64,000 bases of DNA from Kribbella aluminosa (GCF_017876295.1 NZ_JAGINT010000001.1:3348001-3412000); one strand, 5' to 3'. Counted from the stretch's first letter, positions 26,320-37,902 are shown. The notes: a model not told the origin generated them from the sequence alone. Numbers and translations: made by a program.

Positions 26320-27554
26320 ACGGACCATCGGTGGACGCGGACTTGAACGAGAACGAGGGCCTGAGCGAAGGCCCGGAGCAGCGTGCCGACGGCGCCGACG
26401 CCGATCTGGGCAGCGGCCTCGGGCTCCGGGCCGAGACCCGCGTCGAGCGACGGGCCAGTCGTCGCCGGTCCCGTGGCCGCCGGGCGTTCGGCTGTTTCGC
26501 CGGCCTGATCTCCCTGCTGGTCGTCGGAGCGATCGTGGCCGGCGCGGTGGTCGGCTTCGGCAAGGGCAAGGACGCGCTGGCGGGCGTGTTCTCCGCGCCG
26601 GACTACCAAGGTCAGGGCACCGGCACCGTGGTCGTCGAGATCACCAACGGCCAGAGTTCCTCGTCGATCGCGGACACCCTGGAGAAGAAGGAAGTCGTGA
26701 AGAGCGCCCGCGCCTTCGAGCGGGTGGCCCGTGACGATCCGCGGTCGCTGCAGCTCCAGGCCGCGACGTACACGCTGCACAAGCACATGTCCGCGAAGGC
26801 CGCGCTCGACCTGATGCTGAACACGCAGCTGTCGGTGCTGGTGACCCGGATCAGCGTCCCGGCCGGGAAGACCAAGGCCGAGGTCGCGATGATCCTGCAG
26901 GGCTCGAAGATGAAGCTGCCCGCCGGTGCGGCCGCGACCGCGCTGGGCAAGCCGGCCATGCTCGGTCTGCCGGCGTACGCGCACGCCAATGCCGAGGGCT
27001 TCCTGTTCCCGGGGACGTACGACATCCCGAAGAACGCCACGGCGTACACGATGCTCAAGCTGATGACGGCCAACTACGCGAAGACGGCCGGCTCGCTGGA
27101 CCTGGAGAAGGCCGCGACCCACAAGGGCCTGGATCCGTACCAGGCGGTGATCGTGGCGAGCATCATCGGCGCCGAGACCAATCGTCAGCAGGACTACGCG
27201 AAGGTCGCGCGGGTGATCTACAACCGGCTTTCGGCCGGGATGAAGCTGCAGATGGACTCGACGATCCACTACGTGGTCGGCAAGAACGGCGGCGTCTTCA
27301 CCACCCCCGAGCAGCGGAACAACCCGTCGCCGTACAACACCTACAAGTTCAAGGGCCTGCCGCCGACGCCGATCAACTCGCCGACCCGCGACGAGCTGAG
27401 CGCGGCGATCAACCCGGCCCAGGGGTCCTGGCTGTACTTCACGTTGATCAACCTGGACACCGGCGAGACCGCGTTCGCGAGCACCTCCGCCGAGCACCAG
27501 GCGAACGTCAAGAAGCTGCAGACCTGGTGCCAGGCCCACAAGGGCCGTTGCTGA
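26316..27554 (+). CDS. mltG: Endolytic transglycosylase MltG
   Basis: A 412-residue membrane-anchored YceG-like enzyme that cuts nascent peptidoglycan. The acidic then Arg-rich cytosolic N-terminus is followed by one span (residues ~57-80, CFAGLISLLVVGAIVAGAVV) and a LysM-like region (VVVEITNGQSSSSIADTLEK). The catalytic region is VASIIGAETNRQQDYAKVA followed by VIYNRLSAGMKLQMDSTIHY and PTPINSP. The usual SI-x-E-K-E-T is here SIIGAET: the second Glu is kept and the first is Gly. GTG start overlaps ruvX. Confidence 0.92.
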   Translation: MNGPSVDADLNENEGLSEGPEQRADGADADLGSGLGLRAETRVERRASRRRSRGRRAFGCFAGLISLLVVGAIVAGAVVGFGKGKDALAGVFSAPDYQGQGTGTVVVEITNGQSSSSIADTLEKKEVVKSARAFERVARDDPRSLQLQAATYTLHKHMSAKAALDLMLNTQLSVLVTRISVPAGKTKAEVAMILQGSKMKLPAGAAATALGKPAMLGLPAYAHANAEGFLFPGTYDIPKNATAYTMLKLMTANYAKTAGSLDLEKAATHKGLDPYQAVIVASIIGAETNRQQDYAKVARVIYNRLSAGMKLQMDSTIHYVVGKNGGVFTTPEQRNNPSPYNTYKFKGLPPTPINSPTRDELSAAINPAQGSWLYFTLINLDTGETAFASTSAEHQANVKKLQTWCQAHKGRC

Positions 27555-27563
27555 CATGACTGT

Positions 27564-27587
27564 GTTGAATTGCCGGTTGAATTGCCG
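27564..27587. repeat. Tandem 12-bp duplication after mltG
   Basis: GTTGAATTGCCG occurs twice in direct succession, starting 10 bp after the mltG stop and ending 17 bp before the aroE leader hairpin. The significance is unknown; it could be a paired protein-binding site. Confidence 0.6.
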
Positions 27588-27603
27588 CGCTTCCGGCACG
27601 GCG

Positions 27604-27678
27604 GGGTCACGGGGCTTGGGCTCCCGTCCTTCCCTCGTTGCTCCGGTCGTCAGTCCAGGACGGGAGGCCCCGTGACCC
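27604..27678 (+). promoter_or_regulatory. Leader hairpin burying the aroE ribosome site and start
   Basis: The right arm 27657-27678 is complementary to 27604-27615 (12 bp, GGGTCACGGGGC) and 27621-27630 (10 bp, CTCCCGTCCT), with a 5-nt bulge on the left arm and a 26-nt loop. The right arm contains GGGAGG (27662-27667) and the GTG start (27672-27674) of aroE. All 22 pairs are Watson-Crick and mostly GC, so the folded RNA should block initiation unless it is opened. Confidence 0.65.
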
Positions 27679-28496
27679 GTTGCGCGGTGCTCGGGTCGCC
27701 GATTGCGCATTCGTTGTCGCCGGCGATGCATCGGGCCGCGTACGCGGCGCTCGGGCTTGACTGGACGTACGACGCGTTCGAGGTCGAGGAGGCCGCGCTG
27801 CCGGCCTTCGTGGCGTCCCTGGGTCCGGACGTCCGCGGGCTGTCGCTGACGATGCCGCTGAAACGCATCGCGCTCGACCTCGCGGACACGGTCGATCCGG
27901 TCGCGGAGCTGATCGGCGCGGCGAACACGATGCTGTTCGAGCCGGACGGATCCCGGTCCGTCCACAACACCGACGTACCGGGGCTGGTGAACGCGTTCGC
28001 CGAGCAGGGCATCACCGCGGCCGAGACCGCGGTCGTCCTGGGCGGGGGCGCGACGGCCGCGTCGACGCTGGCGGCGCTGCGCGGGATGGGGGTCAGCGAG
28101 GTCACGGTCGTGGTGCGGGACGTCGCGAAGGCCGAGCGGCTGCGGGACCTGGCAGCGGAGTTGGGACTCCGTACGTCGGTCGCGGACTTCTCCCAGGTCG
28201 AACAGATCGGCGGCTTCGACCTGTGCGTGTCGACGCTGCCCGGTGGTGCGGTGGACCCCTGGGCGGAGCATTTCGCCGGGGTGGCGCCGGTGGTGTTCGA
28301 CGTCGCGTACCACCCGTGGCCGACCCGGCTCGCGATCGCGGCGCACCGGATCGGTACAGAGCTGTTGAACGGACTTGACCTGCTCGTGCATCAGGCGACC
28401 CTCCAGGTGGAGATGATGACGGGTAGGTCGCCGGCTCCTCTGGCGGCCATGAGAACTGCTGCTCGTGAGGAGCTGGGGGATCGTGAGCCTGCTTGA
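27672..28496 (+). CDS. aroE: Shikimate dehydrogenase
   Basis: A 274-residue NADP-dependent oxidoreductase converting 3-dehydroshikimate to shikimate. It shows the substrate site SPIAHSLSPAMHRAAYAAL, the catalytic lysine region LSLTMPLKRIAL, AANTMLF, HNTDVPG and the nucleotide-binding VVLGGGATAASTLAALRGMG. The C-terminal DLLVHQATLQVEMMTGR is typical. GTG 27672 is supported by GGGAGG 4 bp upstream and by the first residues VTRCAVLGSPIAHS; longer upstream frames run through the hairpin. Its 3' end overlaps the next gene by 14 bp. Confidence 0.93.
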   Translation: MTRCAVLGSPIAHSLSPAMHRAAYAALGLDWTYDAFEVEEAALPAFVASLGPDVRGLSLTMPLKRIALDLADTVDPVAELIGAANTMLFEPDGSRSVHNTDVPGLVNAFAEQGITAAETAVVLGGGATAASTLAALRGMGVSEVTVVVRDVAKAERLRDLAAELGLRTSVADFSQVEQIGGFDLCVSTLPGGAVDPWAEHFAGVAPVVFDVAYHPWPTRLAIAAHRIGTELLNGLDLLVHQATLQVEMMTGRSPAPLAAMRTAAREELGDREPA

Positions 28497-30093
28497 CCGT
28501 CGTACTGTTCTGATCGCCGGTGCCGCCGTCACACTGGCCGGCTGCGGCAACGAGAAGAAGAACGCAGGCGGGACGACGAGCCCGTCGCAGACGCCTACCA
28601 GTTCCACGTCGGCGCCGACGCCGACCACCTCCGCACCCAGCAGCACCGCACCGAGCAAAACCGCGTCGAGCAGCACCGCACCCGGCACCACCGCGGTCCC
28701 GGGCTCCACGACGCCGAGCTCCACGCCAACCACCCCGAACACGTCGGCGCCGACGCTGACCTCGACCGCGCCCAACTGGAACAGCTTCTCCCGTTCGCTG
28801 ACGGGCCGGCTCTACCTGTCCGCGACCCCCGGGTACGCGGCCGCGCACCAGCTGTTCAACCCGCGCTGGGACGCCGTCCGCCCGACGGCCGTCGTGAAGG
28901 CCGCGAACGCGTCCGACGTCCAGAAGGCGATCAACTTCGCCCGCGCCAACAGACTCGTCCTGGTGCCGAAGAGCGGCGGCCACTCGTACGTCGGCGCGTC
29001 CACGATCGCGAACGGTATGCAGGTCGACGTCGGTGGCCTGAGGAGCATGAGCTACTCGAACGGCGTGCTCACCGTCGGCGCCGGCGCCCGGCTGTACGAC
29101 GTACACGCGTTCCTCGACCGGTACGGGCGTTCGCTGCCGACCGGTACCTGCCCGACCGTCGGTGTCGCCGGGCTGACCCTCGGCGGCGGGATGGGGATCC
29201 ACACCCGAACGTACGGCCTGACCTGCGACCGGGTCGTGTCGATGGGCGTGTTCACCGCGGACGGGAAGTCGCACAACGTCAGCGCGTCGTCGGAGCCCGA
29301 CCTGTTCTGGGCGCTGCGTGGCGGCGGTGGCGGCAACTTCGGCGTGGTCACGTCGTTCCGGTTCAGCACGATCCCCGCGACCAGGCTCGGGTTCTTCCGG
29401 CTGACCTGGCCGGAGTCGCAGGCGGCGGCGGTGGTCCGCGGCTGGCAGAAGTTCGCGCAGACCGCGCCGGCCACGGCCTGGGGAAACCTGCACATCGATG
29501 CCAAGAGCAACGGAACGCTGTCGATCCACGTGCTCGGCGTCTCCACCACCGGCAACGCGAACGCTGCCGCCGCGCAGCTCGAGTCGTTCGTCGGGGCGAG
29601 GGCGTCGGCGCGGACGATCTCGGTGAAGTCGCACCTGGAGGCGGTGAAGTACCTCGGCGGCGGTACGACGAGTCCGCGGCAGGGCTTCCTCGCCGGTTCC
29701 GACGTACTCAAGGGGCCGATGAATGCGGCCGCGATCACGGCCCTGCTCGGTGCGGTGAAGGCGGCGGCGCGGGCCGGGACACCGGCGTCAGCGATCCTCG
29801 ACCCGCTCGGCGGGCAGGCGGCGAAGCAGCCGGCTGGTGGTTCCTCGTGGCCGTGGCGGAGCGCGCTGGGCACGGTGCAGTGGTATTCCTCGTCGCAGAA
29901 CAGCGGCGCGCGGACCTTCATCGCGAACGGTCACCGCGCGGTCCGCTCGTACTCGGCCGGCGCCTACGTGAACTACCTCGAGGCCGGACGTCCGGTCAGC
30001 GCGTACTACGGCGCCAGCGCGGCGAAGCTGCATGCCGCGAAGAAGAAGTACGACCCGACCAACTTCTTCCACACCCCGTACACCCTCGCGTAG
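28483..30093 (+). CDS. Exported lipoprotein FAD-linked oxidase (BBE type)
   Basis: A 536-residue flavoprotein. A lipoprotein signal (VLIAGAAVTLAGC, lipobox LAGC) is followed by a ~60-residue Ser/Thr/Pro linker. The PCMH FAD domain has PKSGGHSYVG with the His used for 8-alpha linkage and GTCPTVGVAGLTLGGGMG with a Cys in the position of the second flavin bond, so bicovalent FAD is likely. RGGGGGNFGVVTSF follows, and the C-terminus KKYDPTNFFHTPYTLA is the berberine-bridge type end. The substrate is unknown. GTG 28483 follows GGGGGA. Confidence 0.83.
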   Translation: MSLLDRRTVLIAGAAVTLAGCGNEKKNAGGTTSPSQTPTSSTSAPTPTTSAPSSTAPSKTASSSTAPGTTAVPGSTTPSSTPTTPNTSAPTLTSTAPNWNSFSRSLTGRLYLSATPGYAAAHQLFNPRWDAVRPTAVVKAANASDVQKAINFARANRLVLVPKSGGHSYVGASTIANGMQVDVGGLRSMSYSNGVLTVGAGARLYDVHAFLDRYGRSLPTGTCPTVGVAGLTLGGGMGIHTRTYGLTCDRVVSMGVFTADGKSHNVSASSEPDLFWALRGGGGGNFGVVTSFRFSTIPATRLGFFRLTWPESQAAAVVRGWQKFAQTAPATAWGNLHIDAKSNGTLSIHVLGVSTTGNANAAAAQLESFVGARASARTISVKSHLEAVKYLGGGTTSPRQGFLAGSDVLKGPMNAAAITALLGAVKAAARAGTPASAILDPLGGQAAKQPAGGSSWPWRSALGTVQWYSSSQNSGARTFIANGHRAVRSYSAGAYVNYLEAGRPVSAYYGASAAKLHAAKKKYDPTNFFHTPYTLA

Positions 30094-30106
30094 TTAGTCT
30101 TCGCCC

Positions 30107-31144
30107 GTGAAGCTTTGGCGGGTGGTGGCAGGTGTGCTGGCGGTCGGGTTCGTCGCGGCCGGGGTGACGCCTGCGTGGGCGTGTGCGTGCGGCGGGTACC
30201 TTCCGGACGCGCAGTCGCAGGCCCGGGCGTACGGCGAGACCGCGCTGGTGCAGCACACCGGAAGCACCGAGCAGATCACGCTGTCGATGGCCGTCCACGG
30301 TGCGTCGAAGAAGGCCGCCTGGATCATGCCGGTGCCGTCCGCGGCGAAGGTCGAGCTGGGCGACAGCGAGCTGTTCTGGCGGCTCGACCGGATGACGCAG
30401 CCGAAGCGCGTGGTGAGGAAGACCTACTGGCCGTTCCGCGACCTCGGCATCATGGCCGGCTCCCGCGGGACCGCCGCCGGAGCGCCCGGCTCCGGAGTGA
30501 ACGTCCAGCAACAGATGGTCCTCGGCCCGTTCGCGGTCACCCGGCTCACCGGCACCAGTGGTACGGCGGTCACCGACTGGCTGCGCACGAACGGGTACGT
30601 CGTACCCGCCACGCTGGCCGCGAACCTGACGCCGTACCTGACCGAGAAGTGGGAGATCGTCGCGGTCAAGCTCGCGCCGAAGAAGGACGGCGAGAGCATG
30701 TACGGCGCGACGCCGCCGCTCCGGCTGACGTTCGCGTCGCAGCGGATCGTGTACCCGATGCGGCTGAGCAAGGGCGCGACCACGGCTCAGACCGTGACCG
30801 TGTACGTCGCCGCGGAGCACCGCGTGGACGCCACGAAGGTGCCGTACGACGGGGTGCGGCTGCAGCTGCTGTTCGCGGGCCGGGTCGAGGACAAGGCGTT
30901 GCCGAAGCCGGCGGACTACCTGACCGCGTACACAGCGTCGTACAGCGACCCGAGCCGGATCACCGACGATTTCACGTTCGAGCCCGCGACGAACGACGAC
31001 CCGTACCAGCGGATCACGTACGTCACCGAGAACGACGGGCTGCTCAGCACGATCCTGGTACTCGCCGTCGGCGTCCTGCTGCTGGGCGGCGCCGCGGCGG
31101 TTCTCGCGCGGGTGCTGGTGAAACGCTCAGCAGCCAAACGCTAG
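30107..31144 (+). CDS. DUF2330 domain protein, secreted and C-terminally anchored
   Basis: A 345-residue protein with a signal peptide (residues 1-~26, ending TPAWA-CACGG), an extracellular DUF2330 region beginning CACGGYLPDAQSQ and containing AAWIMPVPSAAKVELGDSEL, and a C-terminal membrane span (~315-338, TILVLAVGVLLLGGAAAVL) with a short basic tail. The Cys-x-Cys right after cleavage is conserved in this family. Function is unknown. It begins 13 bp after the FAD lipoprotein and may share its transcript. Confidence 0.85.
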   Translation: MKLWRVVAGVLAVGFVAAGVTPAWACACGGYLPDAQSQARAYGETALVQHTGSTEQITLSMAVHGASKKAAWIMPVPSAAKVELGDSELFWRLDRMTQPKRVVRKTYWPFRDLGIMAGSRGTAAGAPGSGVNVQQQMVLGPFAVTRLTGTSGTAVTDWLRTNGYVVPATLAANLTPYLTEKWEIVAVKLAPKKDGESMYGATPPLRLTFASQRIVYPMRLSKGATTAQTVTVYVAAEHRVDATKVPYDGVRLQLLFAGRVEDKALPKPADYLTAYTASYSDPSRITDDFTFEPATNDDPYQRITYVTENDGLLSTILVLAVGVLLLGGAAAVLARVLVKRSAAKR

Positions 31145-31147
31145 GCT
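31142..31147 (+). promoter_or_regulatory. -10 element of the prepilin peptidase gene
   Basis: TAGGCT overlaps the DUF2330 stop codon and lies 8 bp before the GTG at 31156. No Shine-Dalgarno is present, so a leaderless or near-leaderless transcript is likely. Confidence 0.4.
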
Positions 31148-31155
31148 GCTCGATC

Positions 31156-31863
31156 GTGCCGGCTGAGAACGCGTTGCTCGCTGCCGGGATCGGTGCGGTC
31201 GTCTGCGGTCCGGCGGCGTACGCACTCGGTCCCTGGCTGATGCGACGCATCCCGGAGCCGGTGCTGGAGGAGGGCGAGAGCAAGACGTCCTACGCGTCGC
31301 TGGCGGGCAGGCGAGCGGCGCACTGGTGTGGAGGCTTGGCTGCGGTCGCAGGTGCGTTGCTGGGCTGGCTGCTCGGGCTGGATGCGGTACTACCCGCCTG
31401 GCTGGTGCTGGCTGTTGCTGGTGCGGTGCTCGGGTACATCGACGCGCGCACGCGGTACCTGCCGTCGGTCATCATCTGGCCGACGTACCTCGTCGTCGGT
31501 GTGGGGTTGCTGGGCGCGGCACTCGCCACGGGGGAGTGGGGCTCGCTGCGGCGGGCGGCGATCGCGGGGGCCATCGGGTTCGGGGTGTTCTACGTGCTGT
31601 GGTTCGCGTTCCCGCGGGGCGTCGGGTTCGGCGACGTACGGCTGTCGGGGCTGCTCGGGCTGGCGCTCGGGTGGCTCGGCTGGGGGCAGTTCGTGTCCGG
31701 GCTGTACGGCGGGTTCTTCCTCGGTGCGGTGGTCGGGATCGTGTTGATCGTCGGCCGGGTGATGACCCGCAAGCAGATGGTCCCGTTCGGGCCGTTCATG
31801 CTGGTCGGCGCGCTCGGCGGCGTCCTGCTCGGGATGCCGTTGGAGCGGTTGTACGCCGGATAG
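31156..31863 (+). CDS. A24-family prepilin-type peptidase
   Basis: A 235-residue polytopic membrane protease. Both catalytic Asp motifs are present: GYIDARTRYLPSVI (Asp near residue 98) and GFGDVRLSGLLGLALGW (Asp near 159). About seven membrane spans are predicted. The family cleaves or methylates type IV prepilin-like leaders; the N-terminal Cys-rich methylase loop is absent. An analogous gene, Rv2551c, lies between aroE and the aroC operon in M. tuberculosis, so the position is conserved. No pilin genes are nearby. Confidence 0.85.
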   Translation: MPAENALLAAGIGAVVCGPAAYALGPWLMRRIPEPVLEEGESKTSYASLAGRRAAHWCGGLAAVAGALLGWLLGLDAVLPAWLVLAVAGAVLGYIDARTRYLPSVIIWPTYLVVGVGLLGAALATGEWGSLRRAAIAGAIGFGVFYVLWFAFPRGVGFGDVRLSGLLGLALGWLGWGQFVSGLYGGFFLGAVVGIVLIVGRVMTRKQMVPFGPFMLVGALGGVLLGMPLERLYAG

Positions 31864-31881
31864 TGGAGTCCCGCACTCCAC
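31863..31881 (+). terminator. Short hairpin after the prepilin peptidase gene
   Basis: Perfect 7-bp arms GTGGAGT and ACTCCAC with a 5-nt loop begin at the last base of the stop codon. It separates this gene from the FAD oxidase promoter region. Confidence 0.5.
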
Positions 31882-31915
31882 CAGATGGTTGATGTGCGGA
31901 CCCGCCCGCGCTTCC

Positions 31916-31921
31916 TAGGGT
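31916..31921 (+). promoter_or_regulatory. -10-like hexamer of the FAD oxidase gene
   Basis: TAGGGT lies about 30 bp upstream of the ATG at 31953, with GGGAGGG as a ribosome site between. No convincing -35 is seen. Confidence 0.3.
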
Positions 31922-31952
31922 CGAGGTATTCGAACTCGGGAGGGAATCTTCT

Positions 31953-33539
31953 ATGCCAGTCAGTCGTCGTGGCCTGTTGGCCGGAACCGCAGTCGCAGGC
32001 GCAGCGCTCGCAATTCCTGGTACGGCGTCCGCCGCGCCGGTGGCGGCGAGCACCGGTGCCAGGATCGGCCCGGACGACGTGCGCTACCAGGACCTCGTCA
32101 CCCGTGGGCAGAACCGGCGCTTCGTCGGCAAGCCCGACTACGTCCGGGTGATCCAGTCGCCGCAGGACGCCGTCGCCGCGGTCCAGGACGCGGTCCGCAG
32201 CGGCAAGCGGATCGCGGTGCGCGGGGGTGGGCACTGCTTCGAGGACTTCGTGGACAGCAGCGACATCGAGGTCGTGCTGGACATGTCGACGAACACCACG
32301 ATCAGCTGGGACCCGCAGTACCGGGCGTTCTCGATCGGTTCCGGGGCGATCCTGGAGAACGTCTACAAGGAGCTGTTCTTCGGCTGGGGCGTGACCGTGC
32401 CGGGCGGCGGCTGCCTGGGCGTCGGAGTCGGCGGCCACTTCGCCGGCGGCGGGTACGGGCCGTTGTCGCGGAAGCACGGCTCGGTCGTCGACCACCTGTA
32501 CGGCGTGGAGATCGTGGTCGTCGACGCCCGCGGCCGGGCGCGCACGGTGGTGGCGACCCGCGACAACGAGCACCGCGACCTGTGGTGGGCGCACACCGGA
32601 GGCGGCGGCGGGAACTTCGGCGTCGTGCTGCGGTACCTGATGCGGACCAACGGTTCGTCCGGCCGGACGCCGGAGGAATCGTTGCCCAAGGCACCGTCTG
32701 CGCTGCTGTCCAGCTTGCTGATCTACGACTGGTCGAAGACCACGCAGGCGGACTTCCACCGCACGGTGCGGAACTGGTTCGACTTCTTCGAGCGGCACAA
32801 CACGCCGGACTCGCCGTATGCCACGCTGTACGCGCCGTTCATCCTCACGCACCAGAAGGCGGGCCAGTTCCTGCTGTCCACCCAGCTCGACGCCGGTGTG
32901 CCGAACGCCGAGAAGCTGCTCGCGGACTTCAACGACGCAATGACGGCCGGAGTCCAGGTGCAGCCGCAGAAGCTGCCGGTCGACTCCGGGCCGTTCCTGC
33001 ACCTCACCATGGGTCGCTCGATCGGCGAGACCGCGACGCCGGGCCGGGGGAAGTACAAGGCCGGGTACCTGAAGAAGGGCTACACCGACGCGCAGATCGA
33101 CGCGATGTACCGCGGGCTCACCGACACGTCGTACAACGGGCCGGGGTCGTCGATCCTGCTCGTCCCGTACGGCGGCAAGGTGAACACGGTGCCGTCGAAC
33201 GCGACCGCCGCCGCGCAGCGGGACGTGGTCGCGAAGATGGTGCTCGCCGCGTCTTGGGACGACTCGGGCCAGGACGAGATGCACCTCGCCTGGGCACGCA
33301 AGGTGTACGCCGACATCTACCGCGACACGGGCGGCGCGCCGGTGCCGAACGCGGTCAGTGCCGGGTCGTACATCAACTACCCGGACGCGGACCTGGCGGA
33401 TCCGGCGTACAACAAGTCCGGCGTGCCGTGGCACGACCTGTACTACCTCGGCAACTACCCGCGGCTGCAGCAGGTCAAGGCGAAGTGGGACCCGCGGAAC
33501 GTGTTCCACCACAAGCTCTCGATTCAGCCTCCTGGATAG
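31953..33539 (+). CDS. Tat-exported FAD-binding oxidoreductase, BBE family
   Basis: A 528-residue flavoenzyme. The twin-arginine signal is SRRGLLAGTAVAGAALAIPG. The FAD domain has AVRGGGHCFEDF (flavin-linking His) and VPGGGCLGVGVGGHFAGGGY (Cys in the second linkage position), so bicovalent FAD is probable. HTGGGGGNFGVVLRYLM follows, and the C-terminal BBE segment ends WDPRNVFHHKLSIQ. Layout and motifs resemble the aclacinomycin oxidoreductase type. The substrate is unknown and no biosynthetic cluster surrounds it. A strong GGGAGGG site precedes the ATG. Its last 16 bp overlap the convergent gene. Confidence 0.85.
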   Translation: MPVSRRGLLAGTAVAGAALAIPGTASAAPVAASTGARIGPDDVRYQDLVTRGQNRRFVGKPDYVRVIQSPQDAVAAVQDAVRSGKRIAVRGGGHCFEDFVDSSDIEVVLDMSTNTTISWDPQYRAFSIGSGAILENVYKELFFGWGVTVPGGGCLGVGVGGHFAGGGYGPLSRKHGSVVDHLYGVEIVVVDARGRARTVVATRDNEHRDLWWAHTGGGGGNFGVVLRYLMRTNGSSGRTPEESLPKAPSALLSSLLIYDWSKTTQADFHRTVRNWFDFFERHNTPDSPYATLYAPFILTHQKAGQFLLSTQLDAGVPNAEKLLADFNDAMTAGVQVQPQKLPVDSGPFLHLTMGRSIGETATPGRGKYKAGYLKKGYTDAQIDAMYRGLTDTSYNGPGSSILLVPYGGKVNTVPSNATAAAQRDVVAKMVLAASWDDSGQDEMHLAWARKVYADIYRDTGGAPVPNAVSAGSYINYPDADLADPAYNKSGVPWHDLYYLGNYPRLQQVKAKWDPRNVFHHKLSIQPPG

Positions 33540-34639
33540 CGGGTGATCCAGGCGGTGAACGGGCCGTAGTCGCCGTGCAGGCGGTCGCGCTGGGTGAACT
33601 CCAGCACGAAGTCGTCGGCGAGCTGCAGGACCACGCCACGGCCCTCGACGGTGAAGACGAGCTCTGCGGGGAGAGCCGTCTCACCGTGCAGTGCGCCGAG
33701 GATGTTCCCGCAGATCGCGCCGGTCGAGTCGCTGTCGCCGGAGTGCGTGACGGCGAGCGCCAGCGCGTCCAGGAACTGGTCCGGCTCCGGGTACGCGAGG
33801 GAGGCGTACACGGCGATCGCGAGCGCCTCCTCCGCGATCCACCCGCCGCCGAGTCGCTCGACGGTGACCGGTCCGGCCGGCGCCGTCGCGGCCAGGTGCC
33901 GGGCGAGCGCGAGCGCCGTACTGGTCTCCTCGTGGCCCTCGTGCTGGACCAGCAGACTGGTCGCGCGGGTGATCGCGTCGTCGAGCGCGGCGCCGTCGCA
34001 GAGCTCGCGGACGATCGCGGCCAGCGTGCCGGAGGCGAGCTTGCCGGTCGGGTGACCGTGCGTGTACCCGGCGGCCTCCGCCGCCTTGCCGAACACCCAG
34101 TCCGCCGGGAAGACCGCCGGCAGCAGCCCGAACGGCGCAACCCGCATCACCCCGCCGCAACCCTTCGAATCGTTCACGGCCTGGCCGCCGAACTGCGGGA
34201 TCTGCGGGCCGCCCTTGCGTGCCTCGGTCAGCGCGGTCAGGCAGGTGTTGCCCGGTGCCCGGCGTGCGTACAGCCACTGCTCACCCTGTAGCCAGCCGTT
34301 GCGGTCACCGCTCGGCCCCGGCAGCGTCTGGGTGTCGAGCCACCGGTCGTACGCGCTGTGCACGACGCCCACGGTGAAGCCGAGCCCGCGGTTGGTCCGG
34401 ACGCTCGCGCGGATCAGCCCCTCGACCGTGAACAGCGTCATCTGGGTGTCGTCGGTGATCGTCCCCGGCGGCCAGCCCGGTCCGCCGTCCACGAAGCTCC
34501 GCACCCCGTCCGGGTGCTTCGCGACGATGGCCCGGCCGTCCTGGAACTCGACCGGTCCGCCGAGCGCGTCCCCGATCGCACCACCCAGCAGACACCCCCG
34601 CACCCGCGCCCGCCACGTCTCCTCCGCCTGCCGTGTCAT
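33524..34639 (-). CDS. ADP-ribosylglycohydrolase family protein
   Basis: A 371-residue protein of the DraG-like family, which removes ADP-ribose from proteins or small molecules using two Mg ions. Metal-site signatures are visible: GCLLGGAIGDALGGPVEF (N-terminal), TITDDTQMTLFTVEGL and, near residue 290, THSGDSDSTGAICGNILGAL. VNDSKGCGGVMRVAPFGLL is also typical. It is cytosolic. The gene is divergent from the small secreted peptide and convergent, overlapping by 16 bp, with the FAD oxidase. Confidence 0.9.
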   Translation of the reverse strand: MTRQAEETWRARVRGCLLGGAIGDALGGPVEFQDGRAIVAKHPDGVRSFVDGGPGWPPGTITDDTQMTLFTVEGLIRASVRTNRGLGFTVGVVHSAYDRWLDTQTLPGPSGDRNGWLQGEQWLYARRAPGNTCLTALTEARKGGPQIPQFGGQAVNDSKGCGGVMRVAPFGLLPAVFPADWVFGKAAEAAGYTHGHPTGKLASGTLAAIVRELCDGAALDDAITRATSLLVQHEGHEETSTALALARHLAATAPAGPVTVERLGGGWIAEEALAIAVYASLAYPEPDQFLDALALAVTHSGDSDSTGAICGNILGALHGETALPAELVFTVEGRGVVLQLADDFVLEFTQRDRLHGDYGPFTAWITRYPGG

Positions 34640-34762
34640 GCCAGGACCCTATCCATGGTGGTGCCAGCGCTACCCCCAAGACGGGATCTGGGGCCAGTTC
34701 GTGCGGCGCCTTCCTCTTCTACGGTCGTTGTTACAAGCAACCGATCTTCCGAGGAGCACACG

Positions 34763-34963
34763 ATGACCACCGCACTCCGTCGTACCGCCGGGCGCCTGGC
34801 CGTGGCGGCGCTCGCCACGACAGCTCTCACCGGCGCCGCGATCGCCGGCGGTCAGGCAGCCGGCGCCACCACCTCCTGCAAGACGTCCCCGATCGTCAAG
34901 ACCTTCAACGCCGTCCTCGCCGTCCGCACCGGCTCGACCGAGTCCACCAACGCCTGCCACTGA
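34763..34963 (+). CDS. Tiny secreted protein with two cysteines
   Basis: A 66-residue precursor. Residues 1-~34 form a classic Sec signal (RRTAGRLAVAALATTALTGA, cleavage near AAGA). The ~32-residue mature chain (start TTSCKTSPIVKTFNAVLAVR) has only two Cys, near its two ends, which could close one disulfide. GAGGAG precedes the ATG. It is divergent from the ADP-ribosylglycohydrolase and 79 bp upstream of aroC. No family is recognised; secreted peptide or cell-surface factor are both possible. Confidence 0.65.
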   Translation: MTTALRRTAGRLAVAALATTALTGAAIAGGQAAGATTSCKTSPIVKTFNAVLAVRTGSTESTNACH

Positions 34964-35042
34964 GTGCAGGTCGCGGTGGTGCTCGATCCCTTCGGCTGAG
35001 ACCGGGGTCCGGGGGCCGGGACGGCCGTGAAAGAATCGGGGC

Positions 35043-37902
<2,860 letters not shown>

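Noticed and set aside
26316-27554. Inactive MltG because the first Glu of the usual S-I-x-E-K-E-T is Gly
   Set aside because: The second Glu and the rest of the signature are intact, and variation at the first position appears tolerated in actinobacteria, so loss of function is not supported.
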